A stretch of 64,000 nt of DNA from Paraburkholderia fungorum (GCF_900099835.1 NZ_FNKP01000004.1:248001-312000); one strand, 5' to 3'. Positions 18,195 to 27,674 are shown, counted from the first letter of the stretch. Numbers and translations are program-made. The notes: generated by a model not told the origin, from the letters alone.

Positions 18195-19355
18195 TTACAG
18201 GTGAGTTCGGCCGCCGAGCACTTCTGCTACCCAGTCAGCAATGTAGTGGCCCGCGTTAATCGAGTTGTCGAAACTCGCGTGTTGAGCTCCACCTTCGCGC
18301 TCGGTGAAAATCTTCAATTCGCGCTTCGGGCTATTGACGAGCTGGTCATACGTGCGTTGTGCCCACGCGAGAGGAATCTGAGTGTCCTTCTCGCCGTGCG
18401 TGACGAGGAACGGCACCCGAATGCGATCGAGCACGCCGTCGAGATGGACGTTCTCCGCAATCTGCATGAAATCGTCAATGTCTTTCGCCCCCCATACCCA
18501 GCACACATGTTTCCAATAGTGCGGCACCGGAAAGTCGCCTTCTCGTTGCAGCCGCTTTTTCTGCACATCCCGCCAGTCGTGATTTGCGCCCCAGACTACG
18601 CCGCACGCAAAACGCGGTTCGAAGGCCACTGCGCGCGGGCAGTAATAGCCACCAAGCGAAACGCCTTCCATCCCAATACGTTTCGGGTCCACGTCGGTGC
18701 GGGTTTCAAGCCAATCGACGATGCTGCTGGCCCAGCGTTCGCTGTCGTAGACGGCGTGCATGTCGTGCAAACGGAGCGCTTCGCCAGTTCCGGGTTGATC
18801 AATCACTAGCGACGAGACCCCCCGTTCGGCAAGCCAGGACGGTAAGCCAACGAAATACTTCATCTCTTTCGTTGAATCAAGTCCGTTGACCTGTACGAGC
18901 AGTGGCGCGCGTTCCGCCGCTCCTTTCGCACGCACCAGCAATCCTGAAAGGTGGCCGTCACCATATGGGACTTCGACGCGCTCGCAGTTATCGCCAGCGA
19001 GTCTTGTGCCTTTTTCGAAAGTGTCCAGGAGGCGCTTGTAGAGTTCGACGCGTCCCGGCGAGTCATGTGCAAGCATGCGCTCGCAGGTAATCAGATAGAC
19101 GCTGGCGCGCTTGTACTTTTCTCCCGCTGAAAGAAGGCGACCGCATGCTTCATCTTCCTCCGCGAGTTCGCAAAGCCTGTCGGCCATATGAACCCATGCT
19201 TCGCGGAACGCGCGTGTTCCTTCGGCGTCCGGCTGCTTCGCCGCTTCGTGAAGCGGTGCGCACATGGTCTCGATCTCGCCGATGCGCGCGCCCATTTCGA
19301 TGGCGAGGTCGACCGACAGGTTCCAGACATAGTTGGTTGGAAAGTAGCGGAACAT
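18195..19355 (-). CDS. Alpha/beta hydrolase, FrsA / dihydroxypseudooxynicotine hydrolase-like
   Basis: A 386-residue hydrolase with a helical N-terminal lid (about residues 1-120) and an alpha/beta core. The triad is readable: Ser233 in GVSLGG, Asp324 in HGEKDTQ and His359 in GAQHASFD; the oxyanion region is VNGLDSTKE. The two-part layout matches the family of 2,6-dihydroxypseudooxynicotine hydrolase and FrsA, which includes carbon-carbon bond hydrolases. In this operon it plausibly hydrolyses the C-C bond of a ring-cleavage product or a ketone side chain. It follows the outer-membrane channel gene by 65 bases. Confidence 0.88.
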   Translation of the reverse strand: MFRYFPTNYVWNLSVDLAIEMGARIGEIETMCAPLHEAAKQPDAEGTRAFREAWVHMADRLCELAEEDEACGRLLSAGEKYKRASVYLITCERMLAHDSPGRVELYKRLLDTFEKGTRLAGDNCERVEVPYGDGHLSGLLVRAKGAAERAPLLVQVNGLDSTKEMKYFVGLPSWLAERGVSSLVIDQPGTGEALRLHDMHAVYDSERWASSIVDWLETRTDVDPKRIGMEGVSLGGYYCPRAVAFEPRFACGVVWGANHDWRDVQKKRLQREGDFPVPHYWKHVCWVWGAKDIDDFMQIAENVHLDGVLDRIRVPFLVTHGEKDTQIPLAWAQRTYDQLVNSPKRELKIFTEREGGAQHASFDNSINAGHYIADWVAEVLGGRTHL

Positions 19356-19420
19356 GATATTCAGTGGTCCATTGCAAGAGAGGTATAGGCGTCGGCGCGC
19401 AGCTTTCGCGAGTAACTACG

Positions 19421-20320
19421 TCACATCAACGGAAACGCGATGTTGAGCCAGACGTTGTTGCTCTTCGATGTATTTGCGGCGTACAGACCCTGCTGATAGT
19501 TGAGGTTAATTTTGATCGGGCCCGCGTCGTAGACGATCGACGGCCCAAAGCCGACACTCCGCGTGCGGTTTCCGGATGCGACTGTTGCGCCGTTCACAAT
19601 GTCGTTGCTGTATTGGTTGAGGTAGGACCCCACCACACCAACTTTCCAATGCCCGAAATGCCAGCCGGCCTCGACTTCACCAAGGTAGGCATCGCCAGAC
19701 GTGTAGCCAGTTTCACCATTACGCTGATTGATCAGGAAGCGATTGGAGAGGCCAATATCGATGCCGTCTGGTCGGCTGTAACGCACCGCGAAAACCGGCT
19801 GCAGCGACAAATAGCCTACAGCGACACTGGGTTTAGTCGCGCTGTACGAGCCGGTTGCGAAGGCCAGATCAAGGCCAGTCGCTACCGCAACATCCCTGCT
19901 CGGACGCCACAGCATGATTACCGGCGAGACAGTGATGTTAGAGAGACCGTTCTGCGTCGAGCTCTGGCCGGCTACGGTCGTATGTAGCGATACGACTGGA
20001 ATCACAAGTTGCGAGTAGAAACGCACGCCCATCAGTTCCAGCGGATATGAGGCCAACAGACGCGTGACCGACGTGGCCACCGACGAATGAAATGGCACGG
20101 GCAATTTGTCACCATCATTGCCGTACAAACCGTTCGAAAAGCTGTAGTTGAACTGCTGCAGCGCAAAGAGACCGGGGAACGGTGGCATCGATGCAATGTT
20201 GTCGCCCGTGGCGCTAGCCGGGTACGGCGACACACCACCTTCGAAAGCGCTAGCCCGCTGTGCAATCGCGGCCAAGGTGATTGCACAGCCGACAATGATG
20301 AGTTTCCTTTTGACTGACAT
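19421..20320 (-). CDS. Outer-membrane channel, phenol MetA-degradation family
   Basis: A 299-residue exported beta-barrel protein. The start at 20320 follows GGAG and gives a clean signal peptide (MSVKRKLIIVGCAITLAAIAQRASAF). The mature part is a series of alternating strands with aromatic girdles, ending in NVWLNIAFPLM with an amphipathic last strand. The family (PF13557) contains putative channels for aromatic compounds. It is the first gene of the eight-gene minus-strand operon and so a probable entry port for the pathway substrate. Upstream is the nod-box-like site and the divergent LysR gene. Confidence 0.88.
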   Translation of the reverse strand: MSVKRKLIIVGCAITLAAIAQRASAFEGGVSPYPASATGDNIASMPPFPGLFALQQFNYSFSNGLYGNDGDKLPVPFHSSVATSVTRLLASYPLELMGVRFYSQLVIPVVSLHTTVAGQSSTQNGLSNITVSPVIMLWRPSRDVAVATGLDLAFATGSYSATKPSVAVGYLSLQPVFAVRYSRPDGIDIGLSNRFLINQRNGETGYTSGDAYLGEVEAGWHFGHWKVGVVGSYLNQYSNDIVNGATVASGNRTRSVGFGPSIVYDAGPIKINLNYQQGLYAANTSKSNNVWLNIAFPLM

Positions 20321-20423
20321 TTTGTCTCCTGACGAGCAATCTTTGGAATCGCTCGGTTGTAGTTTTGTATTGGGTAACGCTAGATTAAGATGCGCGTATA
20401 TATTTGAAAAATGGATTCGATCC

Positions 20424-20438
20424 ATCCAAGGTATGGAT
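20424..20438. promoter_or_regulatory. nod-box-like LysR operator (ATC-N9-GAT)
   Basis: ATCCAAGGTATGGAT fits the ATC-N9-GAT core of sites bound by NodD-type LysR regulators, and lies inside a longer dyad (GATCCATCC ... GGATGCGATG). It is in the 204-base region between the divergent operon start (20320) and the LysR gene (20525), where such a regulator would act on both. Confidence 0.6.
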
Positions 20439-20524
20439 GCGATGAATGAGGTGAGCGTTAACCCTAATAAAGGCGGTAACTATGTGGGCAGTTTTACACT
20501 CCACACTTGGCCGCCGAGGAGACG

Positions 20525-21475
20525 ATGCAAATGCGGTTCAACAAGCTCGATCTCAATTTGCTGGTCGCACTCGACGCATTGCTGAGTGAGCGCAGCATCA
20601 GTCGTGCAGCAGAACGCGTAAATTTGAGTCAGTCCGCTATGAGCAACGCTCTTGCGCGACTCAGGGACTATTTCGGCGATGATCTGCTCATCCAGGTCGG
20701 CCGAAAGATGGAGTTAACAGCCCGTGGGGAAGGGCTGGCGGATCCGGTCCGCGATGTACTCGTGCGCGTGGAAGCCAATATCTCAACCCAACCAGCTTTT
20801 CTGCCTGCGGAATCGACGCGCGTCTTCCGCTTGCTCGTGTCGGATTACACGGTATCAACGCTGATGCCGTATGTTCTGACTCGCGTCTATGAAGCAGCGC
20901 CCGGCATTCGCATTGATTTACGGCCGCAGGTGGCGCATCCGGAACGCGCTCTTGAACGCGCTGATGCCGATATGTTGATCATTCCAAAGGAGTACTGCTC
21001 ATCCGCTCACCCAGCAGAGGTGCTACTCGAAGAAGATTTCTGTTGCGTGCTTTGGAAAGAAGCGCCGCTCGCTGGCGGTCTTCTGACGCGAGAGGATTAC
21101 TTGGGCGCCGGCCACATTGTCGTCCTGCCAGCCCAAGGCCAGCCGGCGGTAGAAGACGGCTTTATCAAGCAGCTAGGTGTGACGCGCCGCGTCGACGTGA
21201 CGACATTCAGCTTCGCGTCACCTGCACAAATGGTTGTCGGCACGCATCGCATCGCAACCATGCATCGACGGCTAGCGCGACAGGCGCAGCGTTGCGAGCC
21301 AATTGTGATCCGAGATGTCCCCCTTCCCATGCCTGTTATGAAGCAAACTGTGCAATGGCATACGCATCGGACATCCGATGCGGGACTTCGCTGGCTGCGG
21401 GAGATACTCAAAGAGTCGGTAATCGCGATGGATCGCTCGACCGCGAGCGAGCATCCGGAGAATATTTCGGGTTAG
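20525..21475 (+). CDS. LysR-family regulator of the NodD type, probable activator of the catabolic operon
   Basis: A 316-residue regulator. The winged helix (MRFNKLDLNLLVALDALLSE..SISRAAERVNLSQSAMSNALARLRDYFGDDLLIQVGRKMELT) has the LNLLVALDALL and SQSAMSNALARLR features of the NodD / NahR / LinR subgroup. The effector domain follows. GAGGAG lies four to nine bases before two adjacent ATGs at 20525 and 20531; either may be used. It is divergent from the aromatic operon and next to an ATC-N9-GAT site. The natural reading is that it activates the operon when an aromatic substrate or intermediate binds. Confidence 0.92.
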   Translation: MQMRFNKLDLNLLVALDALLSERSISRAAERVNLSQSAMSNALARLRDYFGDDLLIQVGRKMELTARGEGLADPVRDVLVRVEANISTQPAFLPAESTRVFRLLVSDYTVSTLMPYVLTRVYEAAPGIRIDLRPQVAHPERALERADADMLIIPKEYCSSAHPAEVLLEEDFCCVLWKEAPLAGGLLTREDYLGAGHIVVLPAQGQPAVEDGFIKQLGVTRRVDVTTFSFASPAQMVVGTHRIATMHRRLARQAQRCEPIVIRDVPLPMPVMKQTVQWHTHRTSDAGLRWLREILKESVIAMDRSTASEHPENISG

Positions 21476-22259
21476 GGTAAATATTTCCCCCATCACTCAT
21501 AGGAGCCTTCCGAGCCAAATCGTGAGCGTCGCTTTGACCTAGCCGGAGGCCAACGTCGCCCGGCGGTTCACCCTCAGGCACTAACTTCGCCACGGTGCGC
21601 GGCGTCTGCGTACGTCTGTTCGCACTAGATGCTGTATCGAGCACGTCGGAGAATTCGATCGCGACACCGATATATTCATCAGTTGGTTCCCTATCCAACG
21701 CCCGATGATCGAAAACGGCGGTTGGAAGTGGGGCGACATCCATTGGAAAAGCTCGGTTCGCAGGGAGAAATCGCCGCCAGACAGTCAGCCGTGGCATGAA
21801 GCGAGTGACATAAAAAAAGCGCTCTCGACCCTTGCGAGTTCAGTGGCCGCTCCCAAGGCGCATCCGACGCTTGAATGTCCAACTGCGTCTCCCCGCGAAG
21901 GTCGCCTGTTGGCCGGCTACCGACTCATGCGTTGCGCATCGACGGGCGCGCAAGCAGATGCGGGCGACTGGCAAAATGCGACCCGAAGCATACCTTCAAC
22001 AAGGCTACATGCCATTGACCCTTTCGAAGGAAAAAGCGGACATTGGAGCTTTGGGTTCCCTTAGGAAATTGCCCAACGTCACGGTCTCCTGCTCTCCCGT
22101 GGGGCAACGCTCAAACAGCACGCACGAATTAAACGACTGTCAAACGTGAAGAGATGATGGCTCAGCAGTTGGCTGACGGCAAAAAAACAGAATGAATCGT
22201 GCATAACGTGTGCCGTTTTCGCGAAGTGGCTGAACAGATTCAGATCGCGATCTTCGCGC
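21476..22259. other. Long intergenic region without a supported gene
   Basis: About 780 bases. Open frames occur on both strands (for example one on the minus strand between 21408 and 21797), but they have no recognisable family, no good ribosome site and they overlap the regulator end. They may be remains of lost genes. Nothing further can be said. Confidence 0.45.
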
Positions 22260-23981
22260 TCACTCCTTTATATGCAGCGAATCGAGCGAACGTTTGCGCA
22301 ACTGCGTGTCGTGCAAAGCGCCGGCTGCTTCGAGCACGGGGTACGCCGTCGAACAGAACAGCGAGTTCAACCTTTTCATATTGCCGATCAGATCGAGGTG
22401 CAACGCGCTGGTCTCGATCGTGCGCGAGCTCTGGCCGGCCAGCCGCTCCAGGTGCTTGTGCGAATAGGCGCGCTCGAGATCCCGGAAACGCTCCTTTTCT
22501 GCGAGCAGCTGTTCTGCGCAACGCAGATCGCTATTCAGGAAGACCGAAAGCCCGAGTCGAAGATTGCTGACTAGCCGCGCGTGCAGGTCGTCGAGTTCGC
22601 CGAGCCCCTGCTCCGAGAAAGCGAGGCGCTGCGAGATCTTCTTCTCCTCGATGTCGCTGACGATACGTTCGATGATGTCGCCAGCGTGCTCGAGATTGAT
22701 CGTCAGCGAAATAATGTCGGTCCACCGGCGACTCTCGGCCTCGTCTAGCTGTTCGCGCGAGATCAGTGTCAGATAGCTCTTCACTTCGCCGTAAAGCTGG
22801 TCGACGTCGTCGTCCATGCGCATCGTGGCGCGTGCCACAGCGAGATCGTTGCGCCGCAGAAGTTCCGACACGTTGTCCAGCATCACGCGCACGATATCGC
22901 CGATGCGCAGCACCTCGCGCGATGCATTGGCCAGTGCGAGACCAGGGGTTACGAGTCCGGCCGGGTCCAGGTACATCGGACGTAGTTCACCACCGGGCAC
23001 GGGTTTGTCTGGAAACAGGCGTTTGCAGATGTCCGCCATGCGCCTGACGAGCGTGAGGCATGCGCAGCAGCGCACCGTGTTATAGATCACGTGAAATCCG
23101 ACAACCGCCTCACGGGGATTAGCAATCACGGCGGGAAGCCATCGCGCGAGAAGCGTGGTCAATGGCAAGATGATCAGTGCACCGCCGACCTTGAACGCGA
23201 AGCTGCCGACTAACAGTCGCCTCGCCGCCGCATTCTGTGGCAGCGCGCCCATCAGCGCGAGCATGCCGCTGCCGAGGTTGGCGCCGACGACGAGACAGAG
23301 CCCGACTTTCAGCGAGATCACACCGGACGATGCGAGCGTCGCCGTCAGTAGCACGGCCGCCAGGCTCGAGTACGACAGCATCGCAAAGGCGGCGCCCACG
23401 AGTGCGTCGAGTATCGTGTCGCCCGTCAGCGCACCGAACATCACGCGCACGCCTGCTCCCTGCATCATTGGTTGGGCTGCTTCGACAATCAGGTGCAACG
23501 CCAGCAGGATCAACCCGAGCCCGATGATCGTGCGACCCGCCTGCCCAACCCGCGTCTGCTTGCGCGTCAGGAAGAGCGGAACACCGGTCAGGAACATCAG
23601 GGGCGAAAGCCAGGAGAGATCGAGCGTCAGCACACGCGCCATCAACGCCGTGCCGACGTCCGCGCCTAACATCACCGTGAGGCCACCCGCAAGCGAGACG
23701 AGTCCCTGCGCGGCAAACGATGTAATGATCACGGCGGTCGCGTTGCTGCTCTGTACGAGACTCGTCACCCCGATACCAGCAAGAAACGCACGCAACGTGC
23801 TGCCGGTACTTCGCCCGAGGATGGCTCTAAGATCGGCGCCCAGCACCCGGAGAATTCCGGTACGAACGATATGCGAGCCCCAGACGAGGAGCGCAACGCT
23901 TGATAGCAGGTTAAGAAGAATCAGCACGGCAGATCGGCTTCCACAGCAGACGCAACGATGTCTCGAGAAATGTCCGCACAC
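22260..23981 (-). CDS. Na+/phosphate cotransporter, NptA-like with PhoU domain
   Basis: A 573-residue inner-membrane protein. The N-terminal half has about eight to nine helices with the signature LVQSSNATAVIITSFAAQG (QSSNA) and a second related repeat (FAMLSYSSLAAVLLTATLASSG) in which the QSS is changed to YSS. The C-terminal 200 residues are a PhoU-like helical domain (DNVSELLRRNDLAVARATMRMDDDVDQLYGEVKSYL). Together this is the NptA / YjbB layout for sodium-coupled phosphate movement. The true start may be a GTG at 23927 just before LILLNLLSSVALLVWG, because the first 18 residues are Cys-rich and atypical. It is divergent from a small membrane protein gene at 24290, with the Pit system beyond. 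Confidence 0.9.
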   Translation of the reverse strand: MCGHFSRHRCVCCGSRSAVLILLNLLSSVALLVWGSHIVRTGILRVLGADLRAILGRSTGSTLRAFLAGIGVTSLVQSSNATAVIITSFAAQGLVSLAGGLTVMLGADVGTALMARVLTLDLSWLSPLMFLTGVPLFLTRKQTRVGQAGRTIIGLGLILLALHLIVEAAQPMMQGAGVRVMFGALTGDTILDALVGAAFAMLSYSSLAAVLLTATLASSGVISLKVGLCLVVGANLGSGMLALMGALPQNAAARRLLVGSFAFKVGGALIILPLTTLLARWLPAVIANPREAVVGFHVIYNTVRCCACLTLVRRMADICKRLFPDKPVPGGELRPMYLDPAGLVTPGLALANASREVLRIGDIVRVMLDNVSELLRRNDLAVARATMRMDDDVDQLYGEVKSYLTLISREQLDEAESRRWTDIISLTINLEHAGDIIERIVSDIEEKKISQRLAFSEQGLGELDDLHARLVSNLRLGLSVFLNSDLRCAEQLLAEKERFRDLERAYSHKHLERLAGQSSRTIETSALHLDLIGNMKRLNSLFCSTAYPVLEAAGALHDTQLRKRSLDSLHIKE

Positions 23982-24289
23982 GGACGACGAAATGTGACAA
24001 TAGTGTTACACAATCGGCCAACGTTTCAAGTGTTGATTTAACCACTGAATACGACGTCTGCCGCGTGATTGTGGCGATTTGAACTGCTTGAGTGGACGGT
24101 GTTTTTGTCGTGATGTACTCCGCTGCCAGCTTCCTTTTTCGCGGTGCACGCTTCGAAAACGAAATGATGACTGGGCGTTTCGGACGCGCTGGTTCACGAA
24201 AACGTCATCCAGTCGCGCGCTGCAATCGCTAACATGAAGCGACGACCTCGTCGAAAAAATCCGAATACGTCACTGAGGGAGGGGCAGAC

Positions 24290-24709
24290 GTGCAAAGACG
24301 AAGCGCTTTTGACATCTGGCTGCCGTTCGCATTTTTTGCCGTCCTTTGCCTGACGTCCACTCCCGGACTGATATTTGCCCTGTCGTGGATGACCATCGGC
24401 ATGATGGCCATCGGCCACCGTGGACTTGACAGTTTTCCCCGCGTGGAACCCGATGTACGCTGGCGTTCAGGGTATCGCTCGGCGGCCGTGTGGTTCTATC
24501 ACATCGCCTGGTGGCCTTGGTATGCGCGTCGCGAACTGACTCGCTGGACGAAACGTATTTTGCTGCCGGTCGCCGCGGCGATCTCACGCGATTCTGTCGT
24601 ACGCGATAGCGCCCGATCACAACAACGTGCCGACAGTCCGCCCGGCGAGCACGTTGACCTCAGCGATGCACCGCCTGCAGCGCGACGGCGAAACAGATTT
24701 GAGAACTGA
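24290..24709 (+). CDS. Small membrane protein of unknown function
   Basis: A 139-residue protein starting with GTG after a strong GAGGGAGGGG site. The first 45 residues hold one long or two short helices (IWLPFAFFAVLCLTSTPG, LIFALSWMTIGMMAIG). A Trp-rich stretch follows (VWFYHIAWWPWYARREL), and the tail from about 95 is charged and low in structure. No family is recognised. It lies between two phosphate transport loci and runs into the end of the convergent pit gene (24-base gap). A role in phosphate uptake is possible only by neighbourhood. Confidence 0.6.
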   Translation: MQRRSAFDIWLPFAFFAVLCLTSTPGLIFALSWMTIGMMAIGHRGLDSFPRVEPDVRWRSGYRSAAVWFYHIAWWPWYARRELTRWTKRILLPVAAAISRDSVVRDSARSQQRADSPPGEHVDLSDAPPAARRRNRFEN

Positions 24710-24733
24710 AGGCCCGCAACAGTCCGCAAGAAA

Positions 24734-25744
24734 CTACTGGAAGCGGTGAGCGAGCCACCAGCCGGCCGCCGCGATCACTGCCGAGGCCGGGATCGTCAGT
24801 ATCCAGGCCCATACGATATTGCCAGCTACGCCCCAGCGCACCGCGCTCAACTTGCGTGTGGCACCGACGCCCACGATGGCACCGGTGATCGTGTGCGTCG
24901 TCGACACTGGAATGCCTAGCCATGACGCAGTGAACAGAGTCAGCGCACCGCCTGATTCCGCGCAAAACCCACCGACCGGTTTGAGCTTGGTGATTTTCTG
25001 CCCCATGGTCCGGACGATCCGCCAGCCTCCGAAGAGCGTTCCCAGTCCCATCGATAGGTAACACCCGCCGATGACCCAGACCGGCGGTGCGTCGGCTGTG
25101 GCCGATGCGTAACCCGAAGCGATCAGCAGCATCCAGATAATGCCGATGGTTTTCTGGGCGTCATTGCCACCGTGGCCCAGGCTGTACAGCCCGGCAGAAA
25201 TCAGCTGCAATCGCCTGAAGCGCCGGTCGACCTTGCTTGGCGGCGTACGGAATTCGAGCCACGACACCGCAAGCATAAAAAACGATCCAAGCACGAAGCC
25301 AAGCAGTGGCGAAATGAAGATGAACGCGACCGTCTTCAGGAGGCCGTCCATGTTCAGTGCGCCCCACCCGGACTTCGCAAGCGCAGCACCGACGAGCCCG
25401 CCGATCAGTGCATGCGAGGAACTCGACGGAATCCCGTAGATCCACGTGACGATGTTCCAGCCGATCGCCCCTGCGAGTGCGCCGAAAATCACGTAATGGT
25501 CGACGATATCCGGATCGATCGTCCCCTTGCCGACCGTCTGTGCGACCTTCAGATGGAAGACAAAATACGCGATCACGTTGAACGACGCTGCAAACGCGAC
25601 GGCCTGTTGCGGTTTGAGCACGCCTGTGGAAACGACCGTGGCGATCGAATTGGCGGCATCGTGAAAGCCATTCAGGAAGTCGAACACGAGCGCGATCGCC
25701 ACCAGCAGGCCGACCGACCAGATCGCGAGCTGGACGGACTGCAT
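24734..25744 (-). CDS. pit: Low-affinity inorganic phosphate transporter (Pit family)
   Basis: A 336-residue inner-membrane transporter. The Pit family repeats are present: FDFLNGFHDAANSIATVVSTG near the N-terminus and LISAGLYSLGHGGNDAQKTIG in the second half, with GIPSSSSHALIGGLVGA and GIPVSTTHTITGAIVGVG as the paired re-entrant loops. It would move metal-phosphate with protons. The start at 25744 (MQSVQLAIWSVG) is fixed by its one-base overlap with the stop of the DUF47 gene (TGATG); a longer frame upstream only mirrors that gene. The coupling with DUF47 is the standard Pit arrangement. Confidence 0.95.
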   Translation of the reverse strand: MQSVQLAIWSVGLLVAIALVFDFLNGFHDAANSIATVVSTGVLKPQQAVAFAASFNVIAYFVFHLKVAQTVGKGTIDPDIVDHYVIFGALAGAIGWNIVTWIYGIPSSSSHALIGGLVGAALAKSGWGALNMDGLLKTVAFIFISPLLGFVLGSFFMLAVSWLEFRTPPSKVDRRFRRLQLISAGLYSLGHGGNDAQKTIGIIWMLLIASGYASATADAPPVWVIGGCYLSMGLGTLFGGWRIVRTMGQKITKLKPVGGFCAESGGALTLFTASWLGIPVSTTHTITGAIVGVGATRKLSAVRWGVAGNIVWAWILTIPASAVIAAAGWWLAHRFQ

Positions 25745-26370
25745 CAGCCGTTTTCCAGCAGAATGCCTTCGACGACCTTGGAAACGATCTCGCACTTGTC
25801 CGTGATTGTTTCCAGCAGTTCGTACACGCTCTTGAGCTTGATCAGGGTCTTCACGTTTTCCTCCTCGCGAAACAGTCGCGAGATCGCCGTGCGAAGCAGC
25901 CGGTCCGCTTCCGATTCGAGCTGATCGATCTCCCGGCAGCACTGCCGGATCTCGTTCGCCTGTTTCATGTCGGAGAGCATCTGCACGGCCTGCTGAACCT
26001 GAAGTACCGTCTGCGTGCTGATTCGCGCGAATTCGATCGCGTCTTCCGGCAGCGCTCTCACCTCGTACAGCGTGATGGTGTTCGCCACGTCCTCGATCAC
26101 ATCAATGATGTCGTCCATCCCGCTGATCAACTTCTGGATGTCGTCGCGATCGATGGGTGTGATGAAGGTCTTGTGCAGCAGGTCGTTGCAGTCGTCCGTG
26201 AGCTTGTCCGCCGATTTCTCGGCAATCTTGATGGTGCCGCGGTGGCGCTCGGCCTCGCCGAGATCCTCGATCAGTTTTTCGAGCGCGCGACTGCCGTCGA
26301 CGATGAAGCGGGCGTGGCTATTGAAGATCTCGAAGAAGTTGCCCTCTCGGGGCATGAAGCGACCGAACAT
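25744..26370 (-). CDS. DUF47 / PhoU-like accessory protein of Pit
   Basis: A 208-residue all-helical protein of the DUF47 (TIGR00153) family. Visible landmarks are MPREGNFFEIFNSHA, EKSADKLTDDCNDLLHKTFITPIDRDDI and GMDDIIDVIEDVANTITLYEV. The E/D-x3-D clusters resemble the metal sites of PhoU. Relatives tune the activity of the adjacent Pit transporter. It is the first gene of a two-gene operon with pit, overlapping by one base. Nothing unusual in length or sequence. Confidence 0.93.
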   Translation of the reverse strand: MFGRFMPREGNFFEIFNSHARFIVDGSRALEKLIEDLGEAERHRGTIKIAEKSADKLTDDCNDLLHKTFITPIDRDDIQKLISGMDDIIDVIEDVANTITLYEVRALPEDAIEFARISTQTVLQVQQAVQMLSDMKQANEIRQCCREIDQLESEADRLLRTAISRLFREEENVKTLIKLKSVYELLETITDKCEIVSKVVEGILLENG

Positions 26371-26556
26371 ACGCGGATCACCCGTCAGCGACGGAGCGCG
26401 GATCGCCCCGTCATGAAAAGTTCATATTCTAACGATAGACGGGAGTCAGCTAAAAAACTGCGGCCAAAGCCTATGGCGCCCCGAAGGACATTTGGACTAG
26501 CTCGCCTGCAAAGGACGCTCGAAACCTCTGGCCCAATTTCGCGTAACTATTTCGGT

Positions 26557-26934
26557 TCAACGCGCCGCGTGGTCGCCCTGCCCGAACAGAAGTCTGACGA
26601 TCTCGCGCGTTGGCACGCTGGTGACCAGCGTGCCAACTTTTCTCGGGCGGAACCAACGGCATCGAAGTATCTCATTGCATGGCGCGGGGCGCGCTTCGTC
26701 CGGAAGGATCGAAACAAACACGTGATGCCGCTTGTTCAGACCGCCGAACTGGAACAGGTAGTTCAGCTCATGCCCTTCCAGTGTCGTTTCCTCGCTCAGC
26801 TCACGACGCGCAGCCTCCACAGGCAATTCGTTACGACGAACTGTGCCGCCGGGCAACGACCATCGTGACCGTCCGCGTTCCACGAAAAGAATCCTGCCGT
26901 GGCGCCAGCACACTACCGTTGCCCTGTCTTTCAT
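26557..26934 (-). CDS. Nudix hydrolase
   Basis: A 125-residue Nudix protein if started at MKDRATVVC (26934); an upstream in-frame start at 27012 would add 26 residues that look non-conserved. The Nudix box is GGTVRRNELPVEAARRELSE followed by ETTLEG, giving G-x5-E-x7-R-E-L-x-E-E; the usual Gly after the last Glu pair is Thr. It hydrolyses a nucleoside diphosphate linked to something else; the substrate is unknown. The C-terminus ends LLFGQGDHAAR. Its neighbours give no functional clue. Confidence 0.88.
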   Translation of the reverse strand: MKDRATVVCWRHGRILFVERGRSRWSLPGGTVRRNELPVEAARRELSEETTLEGHELNYLFQFGGLNKRHHVFVSILPDEARPAPCNEILRCRWFRPRKVGTLVTSVPTREIVRLLFGQGDHAAR

Positions 26935-27422
26935 GACCTGTAGATCTGTACCCCATGTCCTGTTGACTGGGCCGCCCCGGATGCCGCTTAGAAAGGCCCG
27001 CAAGCGGTTCAACCTAACTCACACCATAGCAGCCAGCACCCTGTCCGGCAGATCGCGGCCGCTAGCGACGTATTCTGACGGGAAGAAAATGCGATGAAAA
27101 CAGCTCAGGCGATTAAATCCTTTCGCCTTCAGGCCTTATAGCCATTGCCTATGTCTTATCTGCGCCGACATTGATGGTGGCCGTCGCCCAAGTGACGATT
27201 GGCGCGCCGCTTCTGGGCTACAGACTCATCGAGGAGTGCCTGTAGAAACATAGTCCAAGCGCATCGCGCCGCGACATTCGCAGCAATCCGGCGGGTACTT
27301 GACGAAGTGCCAACCCGGATGCGCGACTACTCGTCGCGTGGGATGCTTTCCGGACAGTGCGTATCTACGTCCGCGCCGGGTATGCAGATTTGCCGGCGCT
27401 ACAACCAGCCGAAGCAATCGGC

Positions 27423-27674
27423 TCACGAGCCCGTCAAGACACGTTGCTGCCTGCCGTCGACCCGTTCCAGACGCGCAAGCAGTTCCTCCGCCTGCTTGCG
27501 CAAATATACCGGCAGCATCGGCATCGCGAGTATCGCCCCGATCCTTGCTCGCCAATAGTACAAACCGATTTCCCGGCCAGGCTGATTCGACGACCTCTCC
27601 GGAGCCCTTCGCTCCAGATGATTCAGCACGGAGCGGATATGCGTCAGATCGTTTTCCAGCAATGTGAAACTCAT
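27423..27674 (-). CDS. Small hypothetical protein (83 aa)
   Basis: A short protein, MSFTLLENDLTHIRSVLNHLE at the start, with a central WRARIGAILAMPMLPVYLRKQAEELLARL segment and a charged end. GAGGAGAGGGC directly before the ATG is a strong ribosome site, which supports translation. The hydrophobic centre is short and the rest is helical and charged. Family not recognised, though small proteins like this recur in Burkholderia genomes beside phasin and stress genes. Confidence 0.6.
   Translation of the reverse strand: MSFTLLENDLTHIRSVLNHLERRAPERSSNQPGREIGLYYWRARIGAILAMPMLPVYLRKQAEELLARLERVDGRQQRVLTGS

Noticed and set aside
21408..21797. Minus-strand 129-codon frame after the NodD-type regulator
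   Set aside because: It overlaps the end of the regulator gene, lacks a ribosome site and has no recognisable family.
23155..25924. Long plus-strand frames opposite the phosphate transporter genes (23155-23997 and 25172-25924)
   Set aside because: They are antisense to NptA-like and Pit, which have unmistakable family motifs, and their composition is Arg/Ala/Pro-rich without a domain.
27226..27422. Minus-strand frame with VVAHPGWHFVKYPPDCCEC
   Set aside because: The segment looks protein-like but has no start codon or ribosome site, and the upstream part of the frame overlaps the better supported gene at 27423-27674.
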